In this document: positions 42,358 to 51,624 of the stretch, piece by piece | Position numbering within the stretch: the first letter of the stretch is position 1 | Layout: each line of letters begins with the position of its first letter | Origin: Streptomyces sp. CB00455 | GTDB lineage: Bacteria; Actinomycetota; Actinomycetes; Streptomycetales; Streptomycetaceae | Direction of reading: 5' to 3' | Assembly: GCF_001905445.1 (NCBI RefSeq) | Contig: NZ_LIVQ01000002.1 | Location: 248,001-312,000 of the forward strand | Length of the DNA stretch: 64,000 nucleotides | Made by a program: the position numbers and the translations under genes | Notes under the pieces: model-generated | Seen by the model: the letters and a program-made list of their open reading frames with translations, nothing else | Databases searched by the model: none | What the model was told of the DNA's origin: nothing

Positions 42358-43371
42358 TCAGCGGTCGATGCGGACCGTCGCGCCCGCCAGTTGGTCCTCG
42401 ACCTGGCGGATGTCGGCGTCCACCATGATTTTGGCCAGTTCGGCGACGAGGACCGTCGGCTTCCAGCCGAGCAGGTCGTGCGCCTTGGAGGCGTCGCCGA
42501 TGAGGGCGTCGACCTCGCTGGGGCGCTCGTACTTGGGGTCGTAGCGCACGTGTTCGTTCCAGTCGAGGCCGGCGTGCGTGAAGGACGCCTCGACGAACTC
42601 GCGGACGGTCGCGGCCACACCGGTGGCCACCACGTAGTCGGTGGGCTCGTCCTGCTGGAGCATCCGCCACATGGCGTCCACGTACTCGGGGGCGTAGCCC
42701 CAGTCGCGGACGGCGTCGAGGTTGCCGAGGTAGAGCTTCTCCTGGAGGCCGGCCTTGATGCGGGCGACCGCGCGGGTGATCTTGCGGGTCACGAAGGTCT
42801 CGCCGCGGCGCGGGGACTCGTGGTTGAAGAGGATCCCGTTGACGGCGAACATGCCGTACGCCTCGCGGTAGTTCACCGTCGTCCAGTACGCGAAGACCTT
42901 GGCGGCGCCGTACGGGCTGCGCGGGTGGAAGGGGGTGCCCTCGTTCTGCGGGGGCGGGGTGGCGCCGAACATCTCGGAGGACGAGGCCTGGTAGATGCGG
43001 GTGTCGACGCCGCTGGCCCGGATGGCCTCCAGCAGCCGCAGTGCGCCGAGGCCGGTCACGTCGCCGGTGTAGAGCGGGGCGTCGAAGGAGACGCGGACGT
43101 GGGACTGGGCGCCGAGGTTGTAGACCTCGTCGGGGCGTATCTCGCGGAGCAGGTTCACCAGGGCCACACCGTCGGAAAGGTCGGCGTGGTGCAGGACGAA
43201 GGAGCGGTTCGCGGTCTGCGGGTCCTGGTAGACGTGGTCGATCCGCTCCGTGTTGAAGCTGGAGGACCGCCGGACCAGCCCGTGCACCGTGTAGCCCTTG
43301 GAGAGCAGGAGCTCGGCGAGGTACGAGCCGTCCTGCCCGGTGACGCCGGTGATCAGTGCGGTCTTGCCCAT
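42358..43371 (-). CDS. gmd: GDP-mannose 4,6-dehydratase
   Basis: This 337-residue extended SDR enzyme converts GDP-mannose to GDP-4-keto-6-deoxymannose with NADP+. The nucleotide-binding turn is [12 protein letters not shown], substrate residues appear in [15 protein letters not shown], and the catalytic Tyr-x3-Lys is in [10 protein letters not shown] with the preceding ASSSEMFG. The C-terminal pattern [18 protein letters not shown] is characteristic. ATG 43369-43371 has AAGGGGACCC upstream; the frame continues into the repeat region but that part is not conserved. It is divergent from fcl, which acts next in GDP-L-fucose synthesis. Confidence 0.96.
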   Translation of the reverse strand: MGKTALITGVTGQDGSYLAELLLSKGYTVHGLVRRSSSFNTERIDHVYQDPQTANRSFVLHHADLSDGVALVNLLREIRPDEVYNLGAQSHVRVSFDAPLYTGDVTGLGALRLLEAIRASGVDTRIYQASSSEMFGATPPPQNEGTPFHPRSPYGAAKVFAYWTTVNYREAYGMFAVNGILFNHESPRRGETFVTRKITRAVARIKAGLQEKLYLGNLDAVRDWGYAPEYVDAMWRMLQQDEPTDYVVATGVAATVREFVEASFTHAGLDWNEHVRYDPKYERPSEVDALIGDASKAHDLLGWKPTVLVAELAKIMVDADIRQVEDQLAGATVRIDR

Positions 43372-44003
43372 GGGGTCCCCTTGGTGGTGGTTGCTGTTCG
43401 TCGTGGTGAGGCTGCGCCTCGGGGTGCGTTCCGGGCCGGCCCCGGCAGGGGGCGCGCCGCGGGTACGGGCCGCGGCCCTGGGGCCGGATGGGTACCGTAC
43501 ACGCCCGGTCCGGCCGCCTTTGCGGCGGATTCCGCGGCGCGGCGCGCCGCGCGGCCGGGCCCCGCGGGGGCGTCCCGCCGCCGCGGTCCGCGTGGCGGCG
43601 GGAGACGGAGAAGAACCGCGAACCCGCCGCCCGCCCGGCGGAGGCCAACCGGGCTGCCGGGAAAGGCCCGGGAACGCCCGCCGTACGCGCCCCCGAACTC
43701 GCTGCCCGGCGGAAGCCCGGGCCGGACACCGGACGCGAGCCGGGACCGGATGCCCGGCGGGAGGCCGGGCCGGACACCGCACGGGCGGTGGGGTCGAACG
43801 CCGGGCGCGAGCCCGGGCCGGACGCCGCACAGGAGACCGGACTTGCCGCCCGGCGCGACGCCAGGCCCGACGCCGGACGCGAGCCGCGGCCGGACACCCG
43901 GCGCGAGCCCGGACCGGATGCCCGGCGGGAGGCCGGGCCGGGCGTCCGGCGGGAGGCCGGGCTGCCACGTGCCCCGCGGGAGGCGACTGGCATCATCGGC
44001 CGT
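43372..44003. other. 632-bp divergent intergenic region between gmd and fcl
   Basis: It must carry both promoters. About 43711-43975 is a GC-rich minisatellite (see the repeat entry). All reading frames on the fcl strand stay open through it, including the fcl frame back to ATG 43488. No ribosome site lies close to the ATG at 44004. Confidence 0.6.
43711..43975. repeat. 24-bp imperfect minisatellite, in frame with fcl
   Basis: About ten degenerate units, mostly 24 bases, have the form GCCCGG-ACCGGATGC-CCGGCGGGA. Read in the fcl frame they encode eight-residue repeats of the type EPGPDARR. The period keeps the frame throughout, but other frames are open too, so coding is not established. Confidence 0.75.
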
Positions 44004-44954
44004 ATGACTAGTTCGCTGCCGCTCCTGCCCCCGCACGCCCGCGTCTTCGTCGCGGGCCACCGCGGCCTCGTGGGGTCGGCGGTCGCCCGCCGGCTGACCG
44101 CCGACGGCCACGAGGTGCTCACCCGGGACCGCGCCGACCTCGACCTGCGCGACGGCGACGCGACCGCGGCCCACCTCCGGGACGTCCGGCCGGACGCCGT
44201 CGTCCTGGCCGCCGCCAAGGTCGGCGGGATCATGGCCAACAGCACTTACCCGGTGCAGTTCCTGGAGGACAACCTCCGGATCCAGCTGAGCGTCATCGCC
44301 GGCGCGCACGCCGCAGGGGTGGGCCGGCTGCTGTTCCTCGGCTCGTCCTGCATCTACCCGAAGCTGGCGCCGCAGCCGATCAGCGAGGACGCCCTGCTGA
44401 CCGGCCCGCTGGAGCCGACCAACGAGGCCTACGCCCTTGCGAAGATCGCCGGCATCGTCCAGGTCCAGTCGTACCGCAAGCAGTACGGGGCCTCGTACAT
44501 CTCGGCGATGCCGACGAACCTCTACGGTCCGGGCGACAACTTCGACCTGGAGTCCTCGCACGTGCTGCCCGCCCTGGTCCGGCGCTTCCACGAGGCCGCC
44601 GCCGAGGGCCGCGACGAGGTCACCCTGTGGGGTTCCGGCACGCCCCGCCGCGAATTCCTGCACGTGGACGACCTGGCCGCCGCCTGCGCGGTGCTGCTGA
44701 ACACCTACGACGGCGACGAGCCCGTGAACATCGGCTGCGGCGAGGACCTGACCATCCGGGAACTGGCCGAGACCGTCGCCGAGGTGACCGGCTTCGGGGG
44801 CCGTCTCGCCTGGGACACCTCCAAGCCGGACGGCACCCCCCGCAAGCTGCTGGACGTGAGCCGCCTGACCTCCCTCGGCTGGAAGCCCGGCATCCCGCTG
44901 CGGGACGGCATCGCGGCCACCTACCGGTGGTGGCTGCGCCAGCAGAACGGCTGA
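44004..44954 (+). CDS. fcl: GDP-L-fucose synthase
   Basis: This 316-residue SDR enzyme epimerises and reduces GDP-4-keto-6-deoxymannose to GDP-L-fucose with NADPH. The Rossmann turn is VAGHRGLVGSAV. GSSCIYPKLAPQPI and the Tyr-x3-Lys in EAYALAKIAG form the active site, and FLHVDDLAAA is typical. I chose ATG 44004 by homology, but no good ribosome site precedes it; GGGAGG is about 20 bases away. It could be translated from a leaderless message, or the protein could be extended into the upstream 24-bp repeats. It converges on the priming transferase gene with a 15-bp gap. Confidence 0.93.
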   Translation: MTSSLPLLPPHARVFVAGHRGLVGSAVARRLTADGHEVLTRDRADLDLRDGDATAAHLRDVRPDAVVLAAAKVGGIMANSTYPVQFLEDNLRIQLSVIAGAHAAGVGRLLFLGSSCIYPKLAPQPISEDALLTGPLEPTNEAYALAKIAGIVQVQSYRKQYGASYISAMPTNLYGPGDNFDLESSHVLPALVRRFHEAAAEGRDEVTLWGSGTPRREFLHVDDLAAACAVLLNTYDGDEPVNIGCGEDLTIRELAETVAEVTGFGGRLAWDTSKPDGTPRKLLDVSRLTSLGWKPGIPLRDGIAATYRWWLRQQNG

Positions 44955-44969
44955 CCCCACACGGGCCTC

Positions 44970-46445
44970 TCAGTACGCCCCGCGGCCGTCGACGACGGCG
45001 CGGAGCGTGCGGCCCATGACGTCGACGTCACTGGTGAAGGACCAGTTGTCGACGTACTGCAGATCGAGCTGAATCGTTTCGTCCCAGGACAGGTCGGACC
45101 TTCCGCTGATCTGCCACAAGCCCGTCATCCCCGGCCGCACGGTGAGCCGGCGCAGCTCGACCTCGTCGTACTTCGCCACCTCCTCCGGCAGCGGCGGGCG
45201 CGGGCCGACCAGTGACATGTGGCCGGTCAGGACATTGATGAGCTGGGGCAGTTCGTCCATCGAGGTCCGGCGCAGGAGGCGGCCCACCCGGGTCACCCGC
45301 GGGTCACGCCGCATCTTGAACATCAGGCCGTCGTTCTCGTTGGCCCCGGCCAGCTCGGCCTTGCGCGCATCGGCGTCCACGACCATCGTGCGGAACTTCC
45401 ACATGACGAAGGGGATCCCGTCGCGGCCGATGCGCTGCTGCCGGTAGAAGGCCGGCCCGCGCGAGCCGAAACGTATCGCCAGCACGATCCCGAGGAAGAG
45501 CGGGGAGAGCAGCAGCAGCCCGGCGGCGGCTCCCGCCCGGTCCAGGGCCGACTTGAGCAGGGTCTGCACGCCCCGGCTGACCGGCGGCACGACCCGCAGC
45601 ACGGCGAGGCCGCCCGCGGACAGGGTCTCCAGCCGCTTGACGGAGACCTCCACGAGCCCGGGGAAGACGGCGAGTTCCAGCCCGGCATCGTGCAGGGCCC
45701 AGGCGATCCGGCGCAGCCGCTCCCCCGTGATCCGCGCGCCGGGGGCGATCAGCACCAGGTCGGCGTGGTGGCTGCGGACGGCGCCGAGCACGGCCGTGGG
45801 GTCGCAGCTCGGCGCGTCGGGCGTCACGGCGTCGAGCCGGGCCGCGACGGGCACCCCGCTGGCGAGGGAGCCGGCGCCGACCGGGACCACCCCGACGACC
45901 ACGTACGGGTGGTCGGTGCGCGCGGCGAGGTGTGCGATGACGCCCTCGGCGGTGTCGGGCTCGCCTATCACCAGGACCCGGCTGACGGCCTGGGCCTCGC
46001 GGCGGGCCGCGGTGAGGTGGCGGTAGGTCAGTTTGTGGCAGGCGACGGTGACCAGCAGGGCGGGCAGGAGCGCCCCGAGGGCGGACAGCCGGGGCGTGTC
46101 CTCCTCGGTGACCACGCGGGCCACGGCCAGGACACCGATGAGAATCAGCCAGTCGTGCACGACGGGCAGCACTCCGCGCGATTCGCCGAGCGCCCGGGAG
46201 GTGTACCGCCGGCGCAGTGCCTGCACCCCGGTCCACGCCAGGGCGGCGCCGAGGGCGCAGTAGGCGGGCCGGACCTGCTGCGCCGCCTCGAAGACGAGCC
46301 CTACGGGAAGGGCGGCGCCGAGGAAGTCGGCCGTGAGGGCGGCGGGCAGGTACCAACGGGCCTTGTCACCGTGGCGCCGTACGGGCACAGCTGACCCGTG
46401 GGCCGTGCCGGCCACTCTTTGCGCAGGAAAATGGACATGCCTCAT
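44970..46445 (-). CDS. undecaprenyl-phosphate sugar phosphotransferase (priming enzyme)
   Basis: This 491-residue exopolysaccharide polyprenyl glycosylphosphotransferase starts glycan repeat units by moving a sugar-1-phosphate onto undecaprenyl phosphate. Four to five N-terminal helices and a CoA-binding-like domain (VSRVLVIGEPDTAEGVIAHL) precede a last helix and the sugar-transferase domain, with MWKFRTM, DELPQLINVLTGHMSLVGPRP and the C-terminal RPGMTGLWQISGRS. ATG 46443-46445 follows GGGGGGCCC. The open frame beyond it runs antisense to the protease and is not coding. The sugar is probably glucose or galactose, not determinable here. Confidence 0.94.
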   Translation of the reverse strand: MRHVHFPAQRVAGTAHGSAVPVRRHGDKARWYLPAALTADFLGAALPVGLVFEAAQQVRPAYCALGAALAWTGVQALRRRYTSRALGESRGVLPVVHDWLILIGVLAVARVVTEEDTPRLSALGALLPALLVTVACHKLTYRHLTAARREAQAVSRVLVIGEPDTAEGVIAHLAARTDHPYVVVGVVPVGAGSLASGVPVAARLDAVTPDAPSCDPTAVLGAVRSHHADLVLIAPGARITGERLRRIAWALHDAGLELAVFPGLVEVSVKRLETLSAGGLAVLRVVPPVSRGVQTLLKSALDRAGAAAGLLLLSPLFLGIVLAIRFGSRGPAFYRQQRIGRDGIPFVMWKFRTMVVDADARKAELAGANENDGLMFKMRRDPRVTRVGRLLRRTSMDELPQLINVLTGHMSLVGPRPPLPEEVAKYDEVELRRLTVRPGMTGLWQISGRSDLSWDETIQLDLQYVDNWSFTSDVDVMGRTLRAVVDGRGAY

Positions 46446-46826
46446 GGGCCCCCCTGGCACGTGGTCTATGGCAGTGGCGAGCGTCCATGGCTTCCCCAGG
46501 CAACGGACATCACCCGCACCGGCAAACAGTACGACAAACGCCCGTACGGTAAATGCCGTTCGCGTGAACACCGCTTCTTGTTGCCCAAGTGTTAGAAACC
46601 GGTATCGGACCCTCCGGATCCTGCACCGTTCCCTCCCACACGGAGGTGAATGGTCCGGATACCGGACCCGTCTCTTCGGACAACGGACCGTTTCCGGCCA
46701 ACCTTTTGACGCGGTCCTGACATCCTGACCGCCAGGTGTCACTCTTCGACCGTTCATCGCACCAGCCCTGATCTGCCCGGAGGCCCACCCAGCCATCCGG
46801 AACCCCCCTTGCAGAAGGAGTCTGCG
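46446..46826. other. 381-bp divergent promoter region
   Basis: It separates the priming transferase and the metalloprotease and holds both promoters. It contains the inverted repeats listed next. I see no gene in it. Confidence 0.6.
46599..46668. promoter_or_regulatory. palindrome plus matching inverted half
   Basis: GGTCCGGATACCGGACC (46652-46668) is a perfect 17-bp palindrome with a three-base centre. CCGGTATCGGACC (46599-46611) is the inverse of its left part apart from one extra G. Two binding sites for one regulator, or one large hairpin, would explain it. Confidence 0.5.
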
Positions 46827-49094
46827 TTGAGTCCCACCCCCCAGAGGCGTGCCACCGCGGCCGGCGCGCTCGTTGCCGCGGCAGCCCTGCTCGCCGTCGG
46901 CATACAGACCGGCACCGCAACCGCCGACGCCACCGCGTCGCAGGCCCGCACGGCCGCCCAGCCCAACCCGGGCGCGGCCAACCGCGCACTCAGCGCTTCG
47001 GAGCGTGCGACGCTCCTGGCCGAAGCCAACTCCACCACCGCCCAGGCGGCCAAGGCCCTCGGCCTCGGCGGCGCCGAGAAGCTCGTCGTGCGCGACGTCG
47101 TCAAGGACGCGGACGGCACCACGCACACCACCTACGAGCGGACCTACGACGGTCTGCCCGTCCTCGGCGGCGACCTGACGGTCCACGCAAAGGACGGCGT
47201 CACCAAGAGCGTCACCAAGGCCACCAACCACGAGATCAAGGTCGCTGACACCAGCCCCTCGGTCACGCCGTCGGCCGCGGAGAGCCAGGCGGTCTCCGCC
47301 GCCAGTGCCGAGGGCTCCAAGGAGGCCAAGGCATCCAAGGGCGCCCGCAAGGTGATCTGGGCGGCCGACGGTGTTCCGGTCCTCGCGTTCGAGACCGTCG
47401 TGGGCGGTCTCCAGCACGACGGCACGCCGAACGAGCTGCACGTGGTGACCAACGCCAAGACCGGCGCCAAGATCACCGAGTGGCAGGCCATCGAGACGGG
47501 CACCGGCAACACGCAGTACAGCGGCCAGGTGACCCTCGGCACCTCGCAGTCGGGCAGCAACTACACGCTGACCGACGCGGGGCGCGGCGGCCACAAGACC
47601 TACAACCTGAACCACGGTTCGTCGGGCACGGGCACGCTGTTCTCCGGCCCGGACGACATCTGGGGCAACGGCGCGGCCTCCAACGCGGAGACCGCAGGCG
47701 CGGACGCCCACTACGGCGCCCAGCTGACGTGGGACTACTACAAGAACGTGCACGGCCGCAACGGCCTGCGCAACGACGGCGTGGCCCCGTACAGCCGGGT
47801 CCACTACGGCAACGCCTACGTCAACGCCTTCTGGGACGACTCCTGCTTCTGCATGACGTACGGCGACGGCGACGGCAATGCGAAGCCCCTGACCTCCATC
47901 GACGTGGCCGCGCACGAGATGACCCACGGTCTGACCTCGGTCACCGGCAACATGACCTACAGCGGTGAGCCCGGCGGTCTGAACGAGGCGACCTCCGACA
48001 TCATGGCCTCGACGGTCGAGTTCTACGCCAACAGCGCGCAGGACGTCGGCGACTACCTCATCGGCGAGAAGATCGACATCAACGGCGACGGCTCGCCGCT
48101 GCGCTACCAGGACAAGCCGAGCCGGGACGGCGCGTCCAAGGACTCCTGGTACTCGGGCATCGGCTCGGTCGACGTCCACTACTCCTCGGGTCCGGCGAAC
48201 CACTGGTTCTACCTGGCCTCCGAGGGCTCCGGCGCCAAGGTCATCAACGGCGTGAGCTACAACTCGCCGACCGCCGACAACCTGCCGGTCACCGCCATCG
48301 GCCGCGACGCCGCCGCGAAGATCTGGTTCCGCGCGCTGACGGTGGGCTACTTCAAGTCGAACACCAACTACGCCGCGGCCCGCACGGCCACCCTGCAGGC
48401 CGCCGCGGACCTCTACGGTGCGGGTTCGACCACCTACAACAACGTGGCCAACGCCTGGGCGGGCATCGCCGTCGGCGCCCGCGTCGTGAGCGGTGTCACG
48501 GTTACCAACCCGGGTAACCAGACCACCGCCACGGGCAGCGCCGTCAGCCTGCAGATCCAGGCCAGCAGCAGCAACTCCGGTGCGCTGAGCTACGCGGCGA
48601 CCGGTCTCCCGGCCGGGCTGTCGATCAACTCCTCCACGGGTCTGATCTCCGGCACCGCCACCACCGCCGGCACGTCCAACGTGACCGTCACGGTGACCGA
48701 CTCGCAGAGCAAGACGGGTACGGCGGCCTTCACCTGGACCGTCGGCACCAGCCAGCCGAGCGTCTTCGAGAACACCGCCGACTACCAGATCGCGGACAAC
48801 GCCACGGTGGAGTCCCCGATCACGGTGAACCGCACGGGCAACGCCCCGAGCACCCTCAAGGTGGACGTCAACATCGTCCACACCTACGTCGGTGACCTCC
48901 GGGTCGACCTGGTCGCCCCCGACGGCACCGTCTACAACCTGCGCAACCGCACCGGCGGCAGCGCGGACAACATCGTCCAGACCTTCACCGTGAACGCCTC
49001 CTCGGAGGTCGCGAACGGCGTCTGGAAGCTCCGCGTCGCGGACCTCGCGAGCGCCGACACCGGCTACATCAACAGCTGGAAGCTCACGTTCTGA
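46827..49094 (+). CDS. M4 (thermolysin-like) metalloprotease with P domain
   Basis: This 755-residue secreted zinc protease has a signal peptide (about 1-33), an FTP/PepSY-type propeptide to about 215, and the M4 catalytic domain. Its zinc ligands are His363 and His367 in AHEMTHG and Glu387 in GGLNEATSD. A putative Ig-like module (about 555-640) and a C-terminal proprotein-convertase P domain (about 650-755) follow. I chose TTG 46827 because AGAAGGAG lies six bases upstream; a TTG at 46809 would place that site inside the gene. It is divergent from the priming transferase. A strong hairpin follows. Confidence 0.94.
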   Translation: MSPTPQRRATAAGALVAAAALLAVGIQTGTATADATASQARTAAQPNPGAANRALSASERATLLAEANSTTAQAAKALGLGGAEKLVVRDVVKDADGTTHTTYERTYDGLPVLGGDLTVHAKDGVTKSVTKATNHEIKVADTSPSVTPSAAESQAVSAASAEGSKEAKASKGARKVIWAADGVPVLAFETVVGGLQHDGTPNELHVVTNAKTGAKITEWQAIETGTGNTQYSGQVTLGTSQSGSNYTLTDAGRGGHKTYNLNHGSSGTGTLFSGPDDIWGNGAASNAETAGADAHYGAQLTWDYYKNVHGRNGLRNDGVAPYSRVHYGNAYVNAFWDDSCFCMTYGDGDGNAKPLTSIDVAAHEMTHGLTSVTGNMTYSGEPGGLNEATSDIMASTVEFYANSAQDVGDYLIGEKIDINGDGSPLRYQDKPSRDGASKDSWYSGIGSVDVHYSSGPANHWFYLASEGSGAKVINGVSYNSPTADNLPVTAIGRDAAAKIWFRALTVGYFKSNTNYAAARTATLQAAADLYGAGSTTYNNVANAWAGIAVGARVVSGVTVTNPGNQTTATGSAVSLQIQASSSNSGALSYAATGLPAGLSINSSTGLISGTATTAGTSNVTVTVTDSQSKTGTAAFTWTVGTSQPSVFENTADYQIADNATVESPITVNRTGNAPSTLKVDVNIVHTYVGDLRVDLVAPDGTVYNLRNRTGGSADNIVQTFTVNASSEVANGVWKLRVADLASADTGYINSWKLTF

Positions 49095-49138
49095 CCCCAC
49101 CGGGGCCGTGTGAGCGACCGCTGAACCGCTAGACCACG

Positions 49139-49172
49139 GGGCCGCCCGGGAGAAGACCTCCCCGGGCGGCCC
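49139..49172 (+). terminator. 12-bp hairpin after the metalloprotease gene
   Basis: GGGCCGCCCGGG (49139-49150) pairs with CCCGGGCGGCCC (49161-49172). It lies about 45 bases past the protease stop and precedes GGTCAGCC repeats. Confidence 0.8.
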
Positions 49173-49181
49173 TGTTCCATG

Positions 49182-49240
49182 CTCAGCCGGTCAGCCGGTC
49201 AGCCGGTCAGCCGGTCAGGCGGTCAGGCGGTCAGGCGGTC
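49182..49240. repeat. tandem 8-bp GGTCAGCC/GGTCAGGC repeats
   Basis: About seven units run up to and into the stop codon of the leftward gene ending at 49239. The unit is closely related to that at 38465-38560, although the period here is eight. Confidence 0.8.
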
Positions 49241-49898
49241 AGCCGATGGAGCGGAAGACGGTGGTGAAGAGGTCTTCCTCCTCCTCGCGGCCGAAGCCGT
49301 CGTCGTCCTGCCGCGCGCCGTTGGCGGGGCGGGCCTGGTCCTCACGGCCGTTCCAGTCGCCGCGGCCCTCGTCCTCACGGCCGTTCCAGTCGCCGCGGCC
49401 CTCGTCCTCACGGCCCTGCTCACCGCGCCCTTCGTCCTCGCGGCCCTGCTCACCGCGGCCCTCGTCATCGCGGCCCTGGTCGCCGCGGCCCTCGTCATCG
49501 CGGCCCTCGTGCCGACCCTCGTGCCGGCCCTCGTCCTCCTCCGCCGGCTTGAAGAAGACCGAGACGGCCTCCAGGTTCCGGCCCCGCTGGCCGGGCTCCA
49601 GCACCCGCTCCGCCTTGCCGTCGCAGTTGCGGTTGTCGAAGAGGACCGCCAGCGACTCCGTGTCGTTGCGCACCTCGAAGGCCGGGTCGCCCTCGGAGGT
49701 ACGGGTCAGCACGTAGCAGGTGTCGTTCTCCGCGGGCCTGATCTGCCCCTCGTGCTCGTCGCCGTCCCCGTCGGCGTACCGGTAGTGCAGCGTGCCGAGG
49801 TTGCGGCCGCCGTGGTCGTCGGCCAGCGACGGGCCGGCGGTGGGCAGCACGAGGGCGAGAGCGCCGGCGAACACGGCGGCGGTGGTGCGAAGACGCAT
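49239..49898 (-). CDS. secreted protein with acidic Gly/Arg repeats
   Basis: This 219-residue exported protein has a signal peptide (cleavage near LADD, about residue 27). A globular part of about 95 residues with two Cys follows (TCYVLTRTSEGD, NRNCDGKAE). After that comes a roughly 75-residue low-complexity tract of DEGRGEQGRE- and DEGRGDWNGRE-type repeats (10-11 residues), and an acidic end GREEEEDLFTTVF. ATG 49896-49898 is behind a G-rich site. The repeats are encoded by near-identical 30-33 bp units and may vary in number between strains. I recognise no family and infer no function. Confidence 0.7.
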   Translation of the reverse strand: MRLRTTAAVFAGALALVLPTAGPSLADDHGGRNLGTLHYRYADGDGDEHEGQIRPAENDTCYVLTRTSEGDPAFEVRNDTESLAVLFDNRNCDGKAERVLEPGQRGRNLEAVSVFFKPAEEDEGRHEGRHEGRDDEGRGDQGRDDEGRGEQGREDEGRGEQGREDEGRGDWNGREDEGRGDWNGREDQARPANGARQDDDGFGREEEEDLFTTVFRSIG

Positions 49899-50010
49899 GG
49901 GGGGTCCGTTCCTCGGGTTCCTCGGATACCGGGTCCGGTGGCATCCGCGGGCAGCGTAGGAGCGGACGAGCACGCCGAAACGATTCGGCATGCTCAGCGC
50001 GTTCGAAGGT

Positions 50011-51624
50011 TCACCCGTGCGCCACCCGGTCACCGTCCGTGTGGACGGGTCGGTCACCGCCTCCGGCGGGCGTCCCGGAGACCGGTTCGCGCACGGAGGG
50101 GCCGGCCACCCGGCCTGTGACGGCCCCCGCCGGGGCGCCCGGAGCGGGCGGAGCGGGCCGCGGCGCGCCGCGCACCAGCAGGAAGACCGCCAGGGCGCCG
50201 GCCAGACCCATCGCGGCCGAGGCCAGGAAGGTGTCGCGCAGCCCGCTCGCGAAGGCCGCGTCCACCAGGCCGGTCAGGGCCTCGCGCGCCGCTCCCGCCG
50301 GGGCCGCGTCGAGCAGCTGCCGGGCGCCGCCGCCGGCCAGCGGCTCCGCCAGCGTCCGGCCGGCCTCGCCCAGGCCGCCGCGCAGCCCGTCGTGGAAGAC
50401 CGCGCCGAGCACGGCGATCCCGAGCGCGGTGCCCAGCTGCCGGGCGGTGTTCAGGGCGCCGCCGGCCATTCCGGCCCGCGTGGGGGAGACGGCCCCCATC
50501 GCGGTCGCGGCCAGCGCCGGGGTCGCGGCGCCCACGCCCGCTCCGGTCACCAGCAGCCCCGGGAGCAGCGCCTGCCAGCCGTCGCCGGCGTCCAGCATCC
50601 AGGCCTGGAGCAGCGCGCCCGCGCCGATCAGCACCAGGCCGCCGCCGATGGTGAGCCGCGGCGGCGCCCCGTGCAGCAGCCGGCCGGCCGCCGCCGAGAC
50701 GAGGAAGGCGGCCACGCTCAGCGGCACCAGGACCAGACCCGCGCCGACGGGGCTCAGTCCCTCGGCGCTCTGGAGCCAGAGCGAGACGTACATCAGGTAC
50801 GAGAAGGCGGCTCCCGACAGCAGCAGACCGGCGGCCATGACGGCGACGAAGGTGCCGCTGCGGAAGAGCGAGAGGTCCAGCATCGGGCGCGGGCTGCGCA
50901 CTTCCACGAGGACGAAACCGGCGAAGGCGGCCGCGCCCAGCCCGAACAGTCCCAGCGTGGTGGGCGAGCCCCAGCCGTTCTCGCCGACGCGGATCATGGC
51001 CCAGGTGACGGCCGCGGCGCCCGCGGTGAAGGTGGCCATGCCGGGCAGGTCGAGGCCCTTGGCATGCGGGTCGCGGGATTCGGTGACGGACTTGCGGGTC
51101 ACGTGGACGGCCAGCGCGCAGACGGGCAGGTTGATGAAGAAGATCCAGCGCCAGCCGAAGTGCTCGGTGAGCAGGCCTCCGATGATGGGACCGGCCGCGG
51201 CGGCGGCGCCGTTGACCGCGCCCCAGGCGCCGAAGGCGACGGCGCGGTCGCGGCCCTGGTAGGACCCGCTGAGCAGGGCCATGGTGGTGGCGAACATGGC
51301 GGCTCCGCCGATGCCCTGCACCGCCCGGAAGGCGATCAGCCCGGCGGGGCCGGTGGCGAGGCCGCAGGCGAGGGAGGCGGCGGCGAAGAGACCGAGCCCC
51401 GCCAGGTAGACGCGGCGGCGGCCGATCCGGTCGGCGAGCGAACCCGCGCCGAGCAGCAGGGCGGCCAGCGCCAGTGCGTAGACGTCCATCACCCACTGCA
51501 GTCCGGCGAAGCCGGTGTGCATGTCGGCGGCCATGTCGGGCAGGGCGACGGTCACGATCGTGACGTCGACCAGGAGCATGAACGCCCCGAGGCAGACGGC
51601 CGTCAACGGCAGCCATTTACGCAT
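50011..51624 (-). CDS. MFS drug exporter (DHA2, 14-helix type)
   Basis: This 537-residue major-facilitator efflux pump is of the EmrB/QacA group. The N-terminus AVCLGAFMLLVDVTIVTVALP and LQWVMDVYALALAALLL carry the typical motif D and motif C regions, and SLADRIGRRRVYLAGL is motif A. Fourteen helices are expected. The C-terminal tail is Pro/Gly-rich. ATG 51622-51624 has GAGGAG upstream. It is divergent from an Lrp/AsnC-type regulator 133 bases away, the usual arrangement for control of an exporter. The substrate is unknown. Confidence 0.92.
   Translation of the reverse strand: MRKWLPLTAVCLGAFMLLVDVTIVTVALPDMAADMHTGFAGLQWVMDVYALALAALLLGAGSLADRIGRRRVYLAGLGLFAAASLACGLATGPAGLIAFRAVQGIGGAAMFATTMALLSGSYQGRDRAVAFGAWGAVNGAAAAAGPIIGGLLTEHFGWRWIFFINLPVCALAVHVTRKSVTESRDPHAKGLDLPGMATFTAGAAAVTWAMIRVGENGWGSPTTLGLFGLGAAAFAGFVLVEVRSPRPMLDLSLFRSGTFVAVMAAGLLLSGAAFSYLMYVSLWLQSAEGLSPVGAGLVLVPLSVAAFLVSAAAGRLLHGAPPRLTIGGGLVLIGAGALLQAWMLDAGDGWQALLPGLLVTGAGVGAATPALAATAMGAVSPTRAGMAGGALNTARQLGTALGIAVLGAVFHDGLRGGLGEAGRTLAEPLAGGGARQLLDAAPAGAAREALTGLVDAAFASGLRDTFLASAAMGLAGALAVFLLVRGAPRPAPPAPGAPAGAVTGRVAGPSVREPVSGTPAGGGDRPVHTDGDRVAHG

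Noticed and set aside
43711..43975. CRISPR array
   Set aside because: Units are contiguous, degenerate and lack spacers; there are no cas genes.
46446..49100. Leftward open frame extending the priming transferase to 1376 residues
   Set aside because: It runs antisense through the M4 protease. The high GC at third positions keeps opposite frames open; it has no ribosome site and no domain.
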